Notes under the pieces: generated by a model
Told to the model about the DNA's origin: nothing
Seen by the model: the letters and a program-made list of their open reading frames with translations, nothing else
The model's database searches: none
IMG/VR virus record: IMGVR_UViG_3300017749_000034
Coordinates: 1-38,462 of that record
DNA length: 38,462 nt
Source of the DNA: a virus
Reading direction: 5' to 3' (one strand)
Made by a program: the position numbers and the translations under genes
In this document: one piece after another, positions 28,101-34,298 of the stretch
Layout: every line of letters starts with the position of its first letter
How positions within the stretch are numbered: position 1 is the first letter of the stretch

Positions 28101-28303
28101 TTGGTGGTAGTTCAGGTTCCGTTACCGGAAACTCTGCAACTATAACAAAGTTCGAAACCCCTAGAGAAATCAAAGTGACACTTTCAGGCACCTATGCTGG
28201 AAGTGGAACAATACAATATGATGGCAACACAGCTGTAGAGATAGAACTCGAAAGTGCGATTGACAATGTAGATATTAGTGATCTCAGTCCACTCCCTCAA
28301 TAA
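25145..28303 (+). CDS. Long repeat-containing tail-fibre-like protein (1052 aa), copy A
   Basis: 1052 residues. The N-terminal segment is PISDLPRIGSLYPSYLFVTE...ISWNKLLGDL (residues 7-45), shared with four other fibres. Then comes DSSAGFYAPQIGAIAV (~62-77), beta shaft strands, and a GDVWYSTATGN module (~299-349) with a closing NWVLGG. From ~554 to ~1003 lie three 150-residue repeats with the anchor (F/L)ETxR(T/D)(L/I)W-x-Q and a TGDVTGN...TGN lead. The tip ends in TPREIKVTLSGTYAGSGTIQ and SPLPQ. The gene is the upstream half of a tandem pair with 28328-31519. It is probably a trimeric adhesin or side fibre. No catalytic motif and no S74 domain are seen. Confidence 0.8.
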   Translation: MAINIPVPISDLPRIGSLYPSYLFVTEKQSITHNISWNKLLGDLTDLPSSIIFGYGSAELPAIGFVDSSAGFYAPQIGAIAVETSNKQRFTIGPSGVIEFGLGGPSVISEDISHTITSESTIKCGVRFNQNIIVDEDVKLSGDLTLYGKIDFEDVVINGQGDGDDLVVNGANISLGGGCDTTTFNCYNTTRSYCGIKSLENFTITYNLVSLSPLNIPNITVTNESSLQKVDTPSNLVVDDGGVVTFNPDGILTITGDVTAGKFFGDGQDITNLNLPSSLRLKGSIDPTTVGPPDPPVDGDVWYSTATGNFTNDWVGVEGDAVRVGQSFYYRAITNSNPTANWVLGGLSDLQSPHFMFIDLDQTVSGSHTHSTIINATDNIDTGSSDIVAQTLILSNKAVSALTISGNVAGTLTTRSYVESRMTNSTLDFPLKVSKYITGQDYNGSSSQTWRLDASPTGNDNIVARNDEGNFSANNITAVFLDGTSADARELDVNYPSVSGDYPVTFTHGIATSQVVHSDTGFTHNPITDTLKVGVIVGDVTGDVTGNADTTTAFETSRDIWGQSFNGTADVSGDMSSVGNIISQSDNTKDIGLSDNVWANIYATTFRGRFEGNVKIGNSTEYTLTNGTHILGGVWNGSVAKTWSIRCDSKNTPEYIVVRDESANFSSNIITGVQFVGPLTGDVTGNITGSSGLVTGNSATFTAFETTRTLWTQPFDGTFDVTGSILSETITPEITSTSDIGSSALPYKDLYVDTIIGDVPNNGTSTDKVNNPLTRGNYWEGTINTWDGSISDTWSVDPRSESVANKTILRDTNTNFESNVITATFRGPITGNVTGNISGHSGSITGNAGTVTRLETPRTLWSQSFDGTDNVSGDVLGTGNILPTTTDTSGIGREDKNYSDVYATTFHGYFDTTVPEVTQLVKTLTPGPYIEGSPWNGSSELYWNVYARSANTPESVILRDNSENFEASRITSDLIGFVTGDLTGSVGGSSGSVTGNSATITKFETPREIKVTLSGTYAGSGTIQYDGNTAVEIELESAIDNVDISDLSPLPQ
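26804..28153 (+). repeat. 150-residue coding repeats in fibre copy A
   Basis: Repeat anchors (codons for the F/L of (F/L)ET) fall at 26804, 27254, 27704 and 28151, spacings of 450, 450 and 447 nt. Each unit carries TGN-(A/S)-x-T, the ETxR...W-x-Q-(S/P)-F-(N/D)-GT strand, a D-I-G...Y strand and an ITA-x-F-x-GP-(I/L)-TG lead into the next. Confidence 0.8.
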
Positions 28304-28306
28304 ATA
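28299..28306 (+). promoter_or_regulatory. Putative T4-type late promoter (AATAAATA)
   Basis: AATAAATA + ACA overlaps the last codon and TAA stop (28301-28303) of fibre copy A and lies 21 nt before the ATG at 28328, with AAAGG between. Confidence 0.6.
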
Positions 28307-28327
28307 ACACAAAGGTAAAAAGTCACA

Positions 28328-31300
28328 ATGGCAAAAGTTATAAGGATTGGGGAATTACCCGTCGCCAGAGAACTAGTCAATGAAGACCTACTTGTCGTCA
28401 ATAGTTTTGCCGATGATAGGACTTACTCTATTACCTGGGCAGACATGCTCGGTAGTATTACTGAGATTAGTCAGCCAGTTTTCTTCTCTCGTGGTACAGA
28501 AACGAGACCCAGTATTGCCTTTGTAGATTTTAACGCTGGTTTCTATTCACCTGGTCCTGCTGCTCTTGCAGTAACAACAAACGGCACCACCAGGATGTCA
28601 TTTGATGCTGATGGTAATATTGTATTAGGGTCTGGTTGTGATGTTGGGTCTATAATATTCCATAGTCCGGTAACTTATACTTGTGATGCCACTTATGAAC
28701 AAGATGTTCAGATTGATGGTAACGTAATTGTTAGGGGTGATATTCAAGTCAACGGTGAATTAGATTTTATTGGTAACATCGGTGTTCAAATTGATGGTAA
28801 CCTCACAGTCACTGGTGACACCGTACTTGGAGACCCATCTAATGGGTGTGCCGGTTTATTACAGATACACTCACTAACAACCTTCCATTGTGACACTTTC
28901 TTTCAGCAAGATCTCACTGTTACAAAAAACATCACAATTGGTGGTGACACATCTACAGGTAATCTGACCGTTGTTGGTGATTCTTTACTTCAAGGTGAGG
29001 TCACTATTACAGATGATGTAACTATTTCCGATCCACTGGCTGATGGTAATATTACAATCGACGCAAGTACGGGAAGTATTAACCTTTCTGGTAACTTAAA
29101 TGTTGGTGGTATCTTAAGTGGTGATGGTTCCGGTATCACCAACCTCAATATTCCAGGAAGTTTGTCATTCAAGGGTGCCATTGATCTCACCACAACCGCA
29201 CCTTCTAACCCACAAACTGGTGATTTGTATATCACCGAAGATGGTCCAGGAACAGTTAACTTTAGTTTCAATGGAATCTCCGGTCAAACATTCCAAGATA
29301 ATCAATTTGTATTCTATACTGTAGATAATCTCTGGCAACTTGGTTCCGTCCAGGATACTTCTGGTATTGTTACCCTTTCCGGCACTCAAACAATTACGGG
29401 AGAAAAAACATACACCCAAGTTCTCAACGCCTTAGGTGGAATCAACTCCACAGGTAATGTCATTACCGCCAACAACCTGTCATTGTCGGGTAAGGCCACT
29501 AGTGCCTCAACACAAGTCAGTGACCCTATCACTACACTCACAACAAAGGATTATGTTGATAATAGATCCTTAAACGCTGTTGCTGATTTCCCATTGACTT
29601 TGGGTGCATATATTACAGGAAGCCCCAACGATTTCTATGATGGTGAAGTTGCAGTCACAGCAAATATCGACGCCACACCGAATAACACCCCCAACTTCGT
29701 TGTTGCTCGTGACGCTTCGGGTGATTTTACAGCGAATATCATTACATCCGATCTAAATGGTAGAGCTAAAACTACTAGTAAGTTAGATGTTAATAATGAT
29801 GAGTCTAGTGCCAATCAAAGTTATCCTCTGTTTATTCAAGATGGCACCCCAACCTCTGGAAATGTCGCTCTAGAGAAAGATGTATTTGCTGATACTGGGT
29901 TATCATACGTACCGTCCACCAACACCCTAACAGTATCTAATGTAGTTTCCGATATCACGGGAGACATCACTGGTAATGTTTCTACAGCAACAGCTCTAGA
30001 AACACCTAGGACTCTCTGGGGTCAGACATTTGATGGTACTGCCAATGTATCTGGTGATATCATATTTACAGGCAATATTATCTCAGACGGCAATAACACC
30101 AAAAACATTGGTTCGTCTGTTAATGTATTTTCAAATGTTTATGCGACAACCTTCTATGGTTATCTCGACGGTAGTGCTTTAGTTGCCGACAGAACAAAAG
30201 AGAAGTTGACAGCTGGTCTTCACATTCTCAGTTCTAATGGTGTCACCGAGTTTGATGGTTCTGCTGCCACAACTTGGTATGTTGACACCGATAGTAATTC
30301 GACAGCAAATAAAATTGTTGTTAGAGATACAAGTGGTAACTTCTCATCCAATGTAATTACAGCCAATGAGTTTGTTGGACCACTTACAGGTAATGTAGTT
30401 GGTAATATCACTGGTTCTTCGGGTTCTTCCACCGGTAATTCGGCGACTGCGACCCAATTAGAGACAACCAGAACTCTTTGGGGTCAATCTTTTAATGGAA
30501 CTGCTAATGTAACCGGTAGTTTGATTAACACAGGAGATATTACACCAGTATCGGGTTCCACTTTCGATCTTGGTTCTTCGTCTTTAACATATAAAAACAT
30601 TTATGTTGATACCATTAATGGTAACATTGAGGGTAATTCAGGATCGTCAGATAAAGTCAACAATCCCCTGACGAGAGGACAATATCTCAGTGGTGGTGAT
30701 GTAAGCTTCGATGGATCCGCACCTTCCACTTGGAACATCGATGCGACCCCATCCAACACCGCCAACTTCATCGTGGCTCGTGACTCGGCTGGTGATTTTT
30801 CAGCAGGTACAATCACTGCAAATCAATTTGTAGGCAATCTTACAGGTAATGTGACAGGTGATGTGAGTGGGTCTTCGGGTTCAACCACCGGTAATGCAGT
30901 GACCGCTACAACTTTAGAGACAACCAGAACTCTTTGGGGTCAATCGTTTAACGGATCAGCTGATGTAACTGGTAATATCGATAATACTGGTAATATTCTT
31001 CCGACCACCAACGTCACATCAACTATTGGTAGTGAAACTCTACAATATTCTGACATATACGCTACAACTTTCCATGGAAACTTGGATGGTATTAGTGATA
31101 TTGCCAATCAGGTAAAATTCTCCTTGTACAGGGGAGCCTATATGACTGGGTCCTTTATTTCTTTCAATGGATCACAAGAAGATACTTGGAATATAGATGC
31201 AACTCCAAGTTTGGTGGCAAATACTGTCGTTGCTCGAGATGCCTCAGGTAACTTTTCAGCTGGTACAATTACTGCGATTGAACTTATTGGTGATGTAACC

Positions 31301-31519
31301 GGTAATGCCTCTGGTGATGCCGCAGGTTCTTCATCTTCGTGTACAGGTAACTCAGCAACTGGTTCTAAGTTACTAACGCCAAAAGATATCACAGTGACAA
31401 TCACTGGCGCCACCATTGGTACAGGGTCAACTAGTTTTGACGGATCATCGAATGTTGAAATTGACGTTATCACTGAGGGTATTGTTGACCTTCTTACTCT
31501 CGATCCCCTACCTGCCTGA
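28328..31519 (+). CDS. Long repeat-containing tail-fibre-like protein (1063 aa), copy B
   Basis: 1063 residues, a clear paralogue of copy A. The N-terminus is VIRIGELPVARELVNEDLLV...ITWADMLGSI, and the AGFYSPGPAALAV strand follows in the same place. The shaft has DGNLTVTGDTV-type strands and a TGDLYITEDGPG module (~298-339) that closes in LWQLG. Three repeats of 152-154 residues (anchors LETPRTLWGQ, LETTRTLWGQ) lie from ~557 to ~1014, and the tip TPKDITVTITGATIGTGS ends in LDPLPA. It has its own late promoter. The order and domain layout equal copy A, so this is an old tandem duplication with divergence. It is probably an alternative or companion adhesin. Confidence 0.8.
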   Translation: MAKVIRIGELPVARELVNEDLLVVNSFADDRTYSITWADMLGSITEISQPVFFSRGTETRPSIAFVDFNAGFYSPGPAALAVTTNGTTRMSFDADGNIVLGSGCDVGSIIFHSPVTYTCDATYEQDVQIDGNVIVRGDIQVNGELDFIGNIGVQIDGNLTVTGDTVLGDPSNGCAGLLQIHSLTTFHCDTFFQQDLTVTKNITIGGDTSTGNLTVVGDSLLQGEVTITDDVTISDPLADGNITIDASTGSINLSGNLNVGGILSGDGSGITNLNIPGSLSFKGAIDLTTTAPSNPQTGDLYITEDGPGTVNFSFNGISGQTFQDNQFVFYTVDNLWQLGSVQDTSGIVTLSGTQTITGEKTYTQVLNALGGINSTGNVITANNLSLSGKATSASTQVSDPITTLTTKDYVDNRSLNAVADFPLTLGAYITGSPNDFYDGEVAVTANIDATPNNTPNFVVARDASGDFTANIITSDLNGRAKTTSKLDVNNDESSANQSYPLFIQDGTPTSGNVALEKDVFADTGLSYVPSTNTLTVSNVVSDITGDITGNVSTATALETPRTLWGQTFDGTANVSGDIIFTGNIISDGNNTKNIGSSVNVFSNVYATTFYGYLDGSALVADRTKEKLTAGLHILSSNGVTEFDGSAATTWYVDTDSNSTANKIVVRDTSGNFSSNVITANEFVGPLTGNVVGNITGSSGSSTGNSATATQLETTRTLWGQSFNGTANVTGSLINTGDITPVSGSTFDLGSSSLTYKNIYVDTINGNIEGNSGSSDKVNNPLTRGQYLSGGDVSFDGSAPSTWNIDATPSNTANFIVARDSAGDFSAGTITANQFVGNLTGNVTGDVSGSSGSTTGNAVTATTLETTRTLWGQSFNGSADVTGNIDNTGNILPTTNVTSTIGSETLQYSDIYATTFHGNLDGISDIANQVKFSLYRGAYMTGSFISFNGSQEDTWNIDATPSLVANTVVARDASGNFSAGTITAIELIGDVTGNASGDAAGSSSSCTGNSATGSKLLTPKDITVTITGATIGTGSTSFDGSSNVEIDVITEGIVDLLTLDPLPA
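29996..31372 (+). repeat. 152-154-residue coding repeats in fibre copy B
   Basis: Anchors of the LETxR motif fall at 29996, 30458, 30914 and (as LLTPKD) 31370, spacings of 462, 456 and 456 nt. The units match those of copy A, with TLWGQ(T/S)F(D/N)G as the most constant part. Confidence 0.8.
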
Positions 31520-31525
31520 TAAATA
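31518..31525 (+). promoter_or_regulatory. Putative T4-type late promoter (GATAAATA)
   Basis: GATAAATA + ACT overlaps the TGA stop (31517-31519) of fibre copy B and lies 16 nt before the ATG at 31542. Confidence 0.65.
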
Positions 31526-31541
31526 ACTAAAAAGTCAGAAG

Positions 31542-33059
31542 ATGCCAAACTCACTTAACACCATTGCAAGTATTGGTTCAATCAATACTCCAATTCCACA
31601 AACTCAAACGGGAAATACTGCGCCCACAACACGATCCGGTGGTCAACCATTACAGAATGGAGATCGTTGGTTTAATACAGACACTTCCTCTGAGAGTTTT
31701 TATTACGATGGTCAGTGGGTAGATATTTCTCAAAGTGGTCCTCCTGGTGCTGATGGTGCTCCTGGTGCTCCTGGTGCTCCTGGACCTAGTGCGGTCTCAT
31801 CTGATGTTAATAATTCCGCAATACTTGGGTCAGATAATCTTATTTTTGTCCCAACAACTACTGGTAGTGTAACCAGTGTCAATGATAAAACAGGTATTGT
31901 AAGTCTTGGCATTCGGGATATGAATGACTATGACGCATCTAATGTTGTTTATACCTACGAGGAAGGTGACTACACACAATCAGGTCAGTATGGGACACTG
32001 GCAGACACATTCATCTTCATCAACTTTACTGATTATGATGGTAATTCAGTTCCTATTCCCACTGCTAATTCAAGCCTTTGGGTGTCAAATGACAACATAA
32101 CATTCGTCGAACAACCAGTCACTTCTGTAAGTGATAATGGAACTGCCTGGACAATCAACACAGACGACAGAACACCATTCAATAATCTTGGTGGTGGACA
32201 ATTGTTCTTGTCATTATCCAATATATCATTAGAGGATGGTGATGTCTTACAATGGAATGATACGGATCAGAAATTCAAACCTGTTCAGTTATCTGCAGGT
32301 GGCGGTGGAGTTACCATATCTGATGTCAATACCATTATTGATAACAGAAGACAATCCACCACTAGAGTTGATATCTCAGAAACTGCTCTTTGGGTTGGAG
32401 AAGCGGCACCAGTGGTAGATCCAGGTGGAAAACCTGGTTGGTACTTCGCCAATAACGGAAATAAGATTCAATGGGCTGTGTGGACTAATGACCTAGAAGC
32501 AGAGAAACAATTTACTTATTCGGAGATGAAATCCGCCTCTCTTGTTATTAGAAACTCTGGAACGATGTATCCATATTTTAGTGTGTATACACGTCGTAAG
32601 AATGATGGTAATGATTACAACGTTTCTTATAGAAGTCGTTATAATTTTGAGATCAATCAGGATGATTCTGGATCAGCTACTAAGACAAGACTTCTTACTA
32701 CTCTTGACAACAATCCAATCAATGGAAACATCCCACATCGTGTAGCTACACTTCAGGGTTTCAGTTCTGTTGGTCCTCGAGAACCAGATGAAGTCGTCAA
32801 GAACATCACTCTGGGTAGTGGTAGTGGTACCCCTGTCGGTGCTTATGACTTTGTTGCTTCTGAATTGATTATCGATACTGTCGGTGAAATGTTTAGCATT
32901 GAACTCAACGCCACTCCTGTGATTGATTCGAATACATCAAGAATGTATTACCAAGCCACAGCACCTGGCGTGTTGGGAAGAAAGGATGGTGATTTCTGGT
33001 ACGATACAACTAATACAACACTAAACATCTGGACCGGATCCAGTTGGACTGCCTTATAG
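31542..33059 (+). CDS. Structural protein with collagen-like segment and terminal tryptophan modules
   Basis: 505 residues. A tryptophan module (NGDRWFNTDTSSESFYYDGQ, residues ~39-58, then W) is followed at once by a short collagen-like Gly-x-y run (GPPGADGAPGAPGAPGPS, ~66-83) of about six triplets, expected to form or nucleate a trimer. Then come beta-rich domains, including VTSVNDKTGIVSL (~109-121), a common phage-fibre motif, and a DGDVLQWNDTDQKFKPVQL strand (~232-250). The C-terminus repeats the tryptophan module (DGDFWYDTTNTTLNIWTGSS, then WTAL). No catalytic residues are recognised. Probably a trimeric fibre or baseplate decoration. The next gene on the right is reversed. Confidence 0.75.
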   Translation: MPNSLNTIASIGSINTPIPQTQTGNTAPTTRSGGQPLQNGDRWFNTDTSSESFYYDGQWVDISQSGPPGADGAPGAPGAPGPSAVSSDVNNSAILGSDNLIFVPTTTGSVTSVNDKTGIVSLGIRDMNDYDASNVVYTYEEGDYTQSGQYGTLADTFIFINFTDYDGNSVPIPTANSSLWVSNDNITFVEQPVTSVSDNGTAWTINTDDRTPFNNLGGGQLFLSLSNISLEDGDVLQWNDTDQKFKPVQLSAGGGGVTISDVNTIIDNRRQSTTRVDISETALWVGEAAPVVDPGGKPGWYFANNGNKIQWAVWTNDLEAEKQFTYSEMKSASLVIRNSGTMYPYFSVYTRRKNDGNDYNVSYRSRYNFEINQDDSGSATKTRLLTTLDNNPINGNIPHRVATLQGFSSVGPREPDEVVKNITLGSGSGTPVGAYDFVASELIIDTVGEMFSIELNATPVIDSNTSRMYYQATAPGVLGRKDGDFWYDTTNTTLNIWTGSSWTAL

Positions 33060-33116
33060 TCTTAATTACCTTACTTGAAGTTGGCACTACAAGTATAACA
33101 CTATTAGAGGGGTATG

Positions 33117-33332
33117 TTAAGCAGTCTTTATTCTACCTAGACTAAACCCATCAGGAATGGGCTCTTTGTTTGAGATGTACTTCTCTTCAGTTGTGTTGTT
33201 AATCCATCTCCAGTTCTTGGATCCGGGTGTACCCACCTTAGTCCAGATACGGAGGTTGGGTGGATTACGAAAGTAACGAATCTCATTAGTCACGTTATGC
33301 TGATAACGTTTAGTGCCTTTAGGAATAGCCAT
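33117..33332 (-). CDS. Small NUMOD/homing-endonuclease-associated-like protein on the reverse strand
   Basis: 71 residues and the only credible reverse-strand gene here. It starts MAIPKGTKRYQHNVTNEIRY. Its second half, WRWINNTTEEKYISNKEPIP followed by DGFSLGR, fits the W-(V/I)-x-N-x(6)-(I/L)-x(4)-(E/x)-(I/P)-P-x-G-(F/W)-x-x-GR motif often found at the ends of phage homing endonucleases and related small proteins. No nuclease core (GIY-YIG, HNH) is present, so it is either a stand-alone DNA-binding module or a remnant. A late-promoter octamer faces it at 33354-33361. It sits between two structural genes in opposite orientation, which suggests insertion. Confidence 0.65.
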   Translation of the reverse strand: MAIPKGTKRYQHNVTNEIRYFRNPPNLRIWTKVGTPGSKNWRWINNTTEEKYISNKEPIPDGFSLGRIKTA

Positions 33333-33353
33333 AATCTACCATAATATTTTAAT

Positions 33354-33361
33354 TATTTATA
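33354..33361 (-). promoter_or_regulatory. Putative late promoter on the reverse strand (TATAAATA)
   Basis: Read on the reverse strand, 33361-33354 is TATAAATA, 21 nt before the start of the reverse gene. It shares four bases with the forward promoter at 33358-33365. Confidence 0.6.
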
Positions 33362-33365
33362 AATA
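33358..33365 (+). promoter_or_regulatory. Putative T4-type late promoter (TATAAATA), forward arm of a palindrome
   Basis: TATAAATA lies 25 nt before the ATG at 33391. With the reverse motif it forms a perfect 12-bp palindrome TATTTATAAATA (33354-33365). Confidence 0.65.
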
Positions 33366-33390
33366 GAAACATAGGATATTGTGAAAACAA

Positions 33391-34266
33391 ATGTACGTCA
33401 GAAGGGGCTCGAATTGCCAGTTAGTAGATCAGCCAAATCACGTTAATGTACAGGACGTTTATGGGAATACTTTTGAGAACTGGTGTGTAGACTTTGTTAG
33501 GACTGATAGGTTCAACTTTCCAATCGGTATTACTCCCACCCCTCAAGTTGCTGCATCGGCAATTCCGGGTGATTTGGACCCCCAGTTATTTGAGACCCCA
33601 ATTTATGCTTGGGTGGAGAAGGATGGTGTAGAATATTATTATGAACTTCTGGGATACAACGGTCTTCCAGCTTCACAGAAGAGTTGGGCCATTACTGAAG
33701 AAGGAAGAGGTAATGTTAACACCCCTTGGGTGAATGATGGCACATCACAATTGTTGGCTGAGAAGTATGACGACTTTGCTTTCCTTGCCAACCCCTCTTA
33801 CTTCAATAATGCTGCTGACTTGCCACCTGAAGCGACTTATGTAAAACCAGGTCCTGTTCCACCTATTAAAGAAAGTGCTGGTGGTCTTTTATATTATCAA
33901 GCTGATGATCAGCTCCACTATATTGTTGGACTTCCACCAAATCAAGACCAGAAACTACAGATGTACCTTGGTGTAGTTGCAAGTGCCCCACCAGCACAGG
34001 CAACTGGTTGTGCTGACCAGGACCCAGATAACTTGCTTTCAGAGTATATCTTCAACACTTCGGATAACGGCACTCGTGTTCCCGAACTTTACATTAAGTC
34101 CCCTATTGTGCCGGGTACTACCGTAGATGATGCTGTGACACTAGATCTCTACTCTGTATTGGGATTAGAGTCGGATAGAGACCTTGTCCTTTATAATGCA
34201 AACAATACTCTAGCCCTTCAATTAGAAGATGATACCACTGTAGTGACTGGTACTACTTTCAGTTGA
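33391..34266 (+). CDS. Virion structural protein, unknown family (291 aa)
   Basis: A 291-residue protein. I do not recognise a family. Residues 1-40 start MYVRRGSNCQLVDQPNHVNV and continue into DVYGNTFENWCVDFVRTDRF. The middle holds aromatic beta strands (ETPIYAWVEKDGVEYYYELL) and a Pro-rich stretch (YVKPGPVPPIKE, ~145-156), and the end is Thr/Asp/Leu-rich. It has no membrane segment, signal peptide or enzymatic motif. A late promoter precedes it and a fibre gene follows, so it is inferred to be a minor tail or fibre component. The start at 33391 has a weak AGGA site upstream; a nearby GTG is out of frame. Confidence 0.65.
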   Translation: MYVRRGSNCQLVDQPNHVNVQDVYGNTFENWCVDFVRTDRFNFPIGITPTPQVAASAIPGDLDPQLFETPIYAWVEKDGVEYYYELLGYNGLPASQKSWAITEEGRGNVNTPWVNDGTSQLLAEKYDDFAFLANPSYFNNAADLPPEATYVKPGPVPPIKESAGGLLYYQADDQLHYIVGLPPNQDQKLQMYLGVVASAPPAQATGCADQDPDNLLSEYIFNTSDNGTRVPELYIKSPIVPGTTVDDAVTLDLYSVLGLESDRDLVLYNANNTLALQLEDDTTVVTGTTFS

Positions 34267-34268
34267 CT

Positions 34269-34276
34269 TATAAATA
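34269..34276 (+). promoter_or_regulatory. Putative T4-type late promoter (TATAAATA)
   Basis: TATAAATA + ACT lies 22 nt before the ATG at 34299 and two bases after the TGA stop of the preceding gene. The ribosome site that follows is weak (TTAGAGA). Confidence 0.7.
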
Positions 34277-34298
34277 ACTCAAACTAACTTAGAGAATA

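Noticed and set aside
26804-31372. Long tandem repeats that could suggest a CRISPR-like or satellite array
   Set aside because: The repeats are in frame, about 150 codons long and divergent at the DNA level, so they are protein repeats.
31138-31554. Reverse-strand open frame of 138 codons
   Set aside because: Antisense to the repeat region of fibre copy B; its composition mirrors the forward repeats and it crosses a late promoter.
33060-33116. Possible terminator or small RNA between the converging genes
   Set aside because: Only a 6-bp stem (TACTTG/CAAGTA) with a 12-nt loop and no T-run is present; no tRNA-like fold was found.
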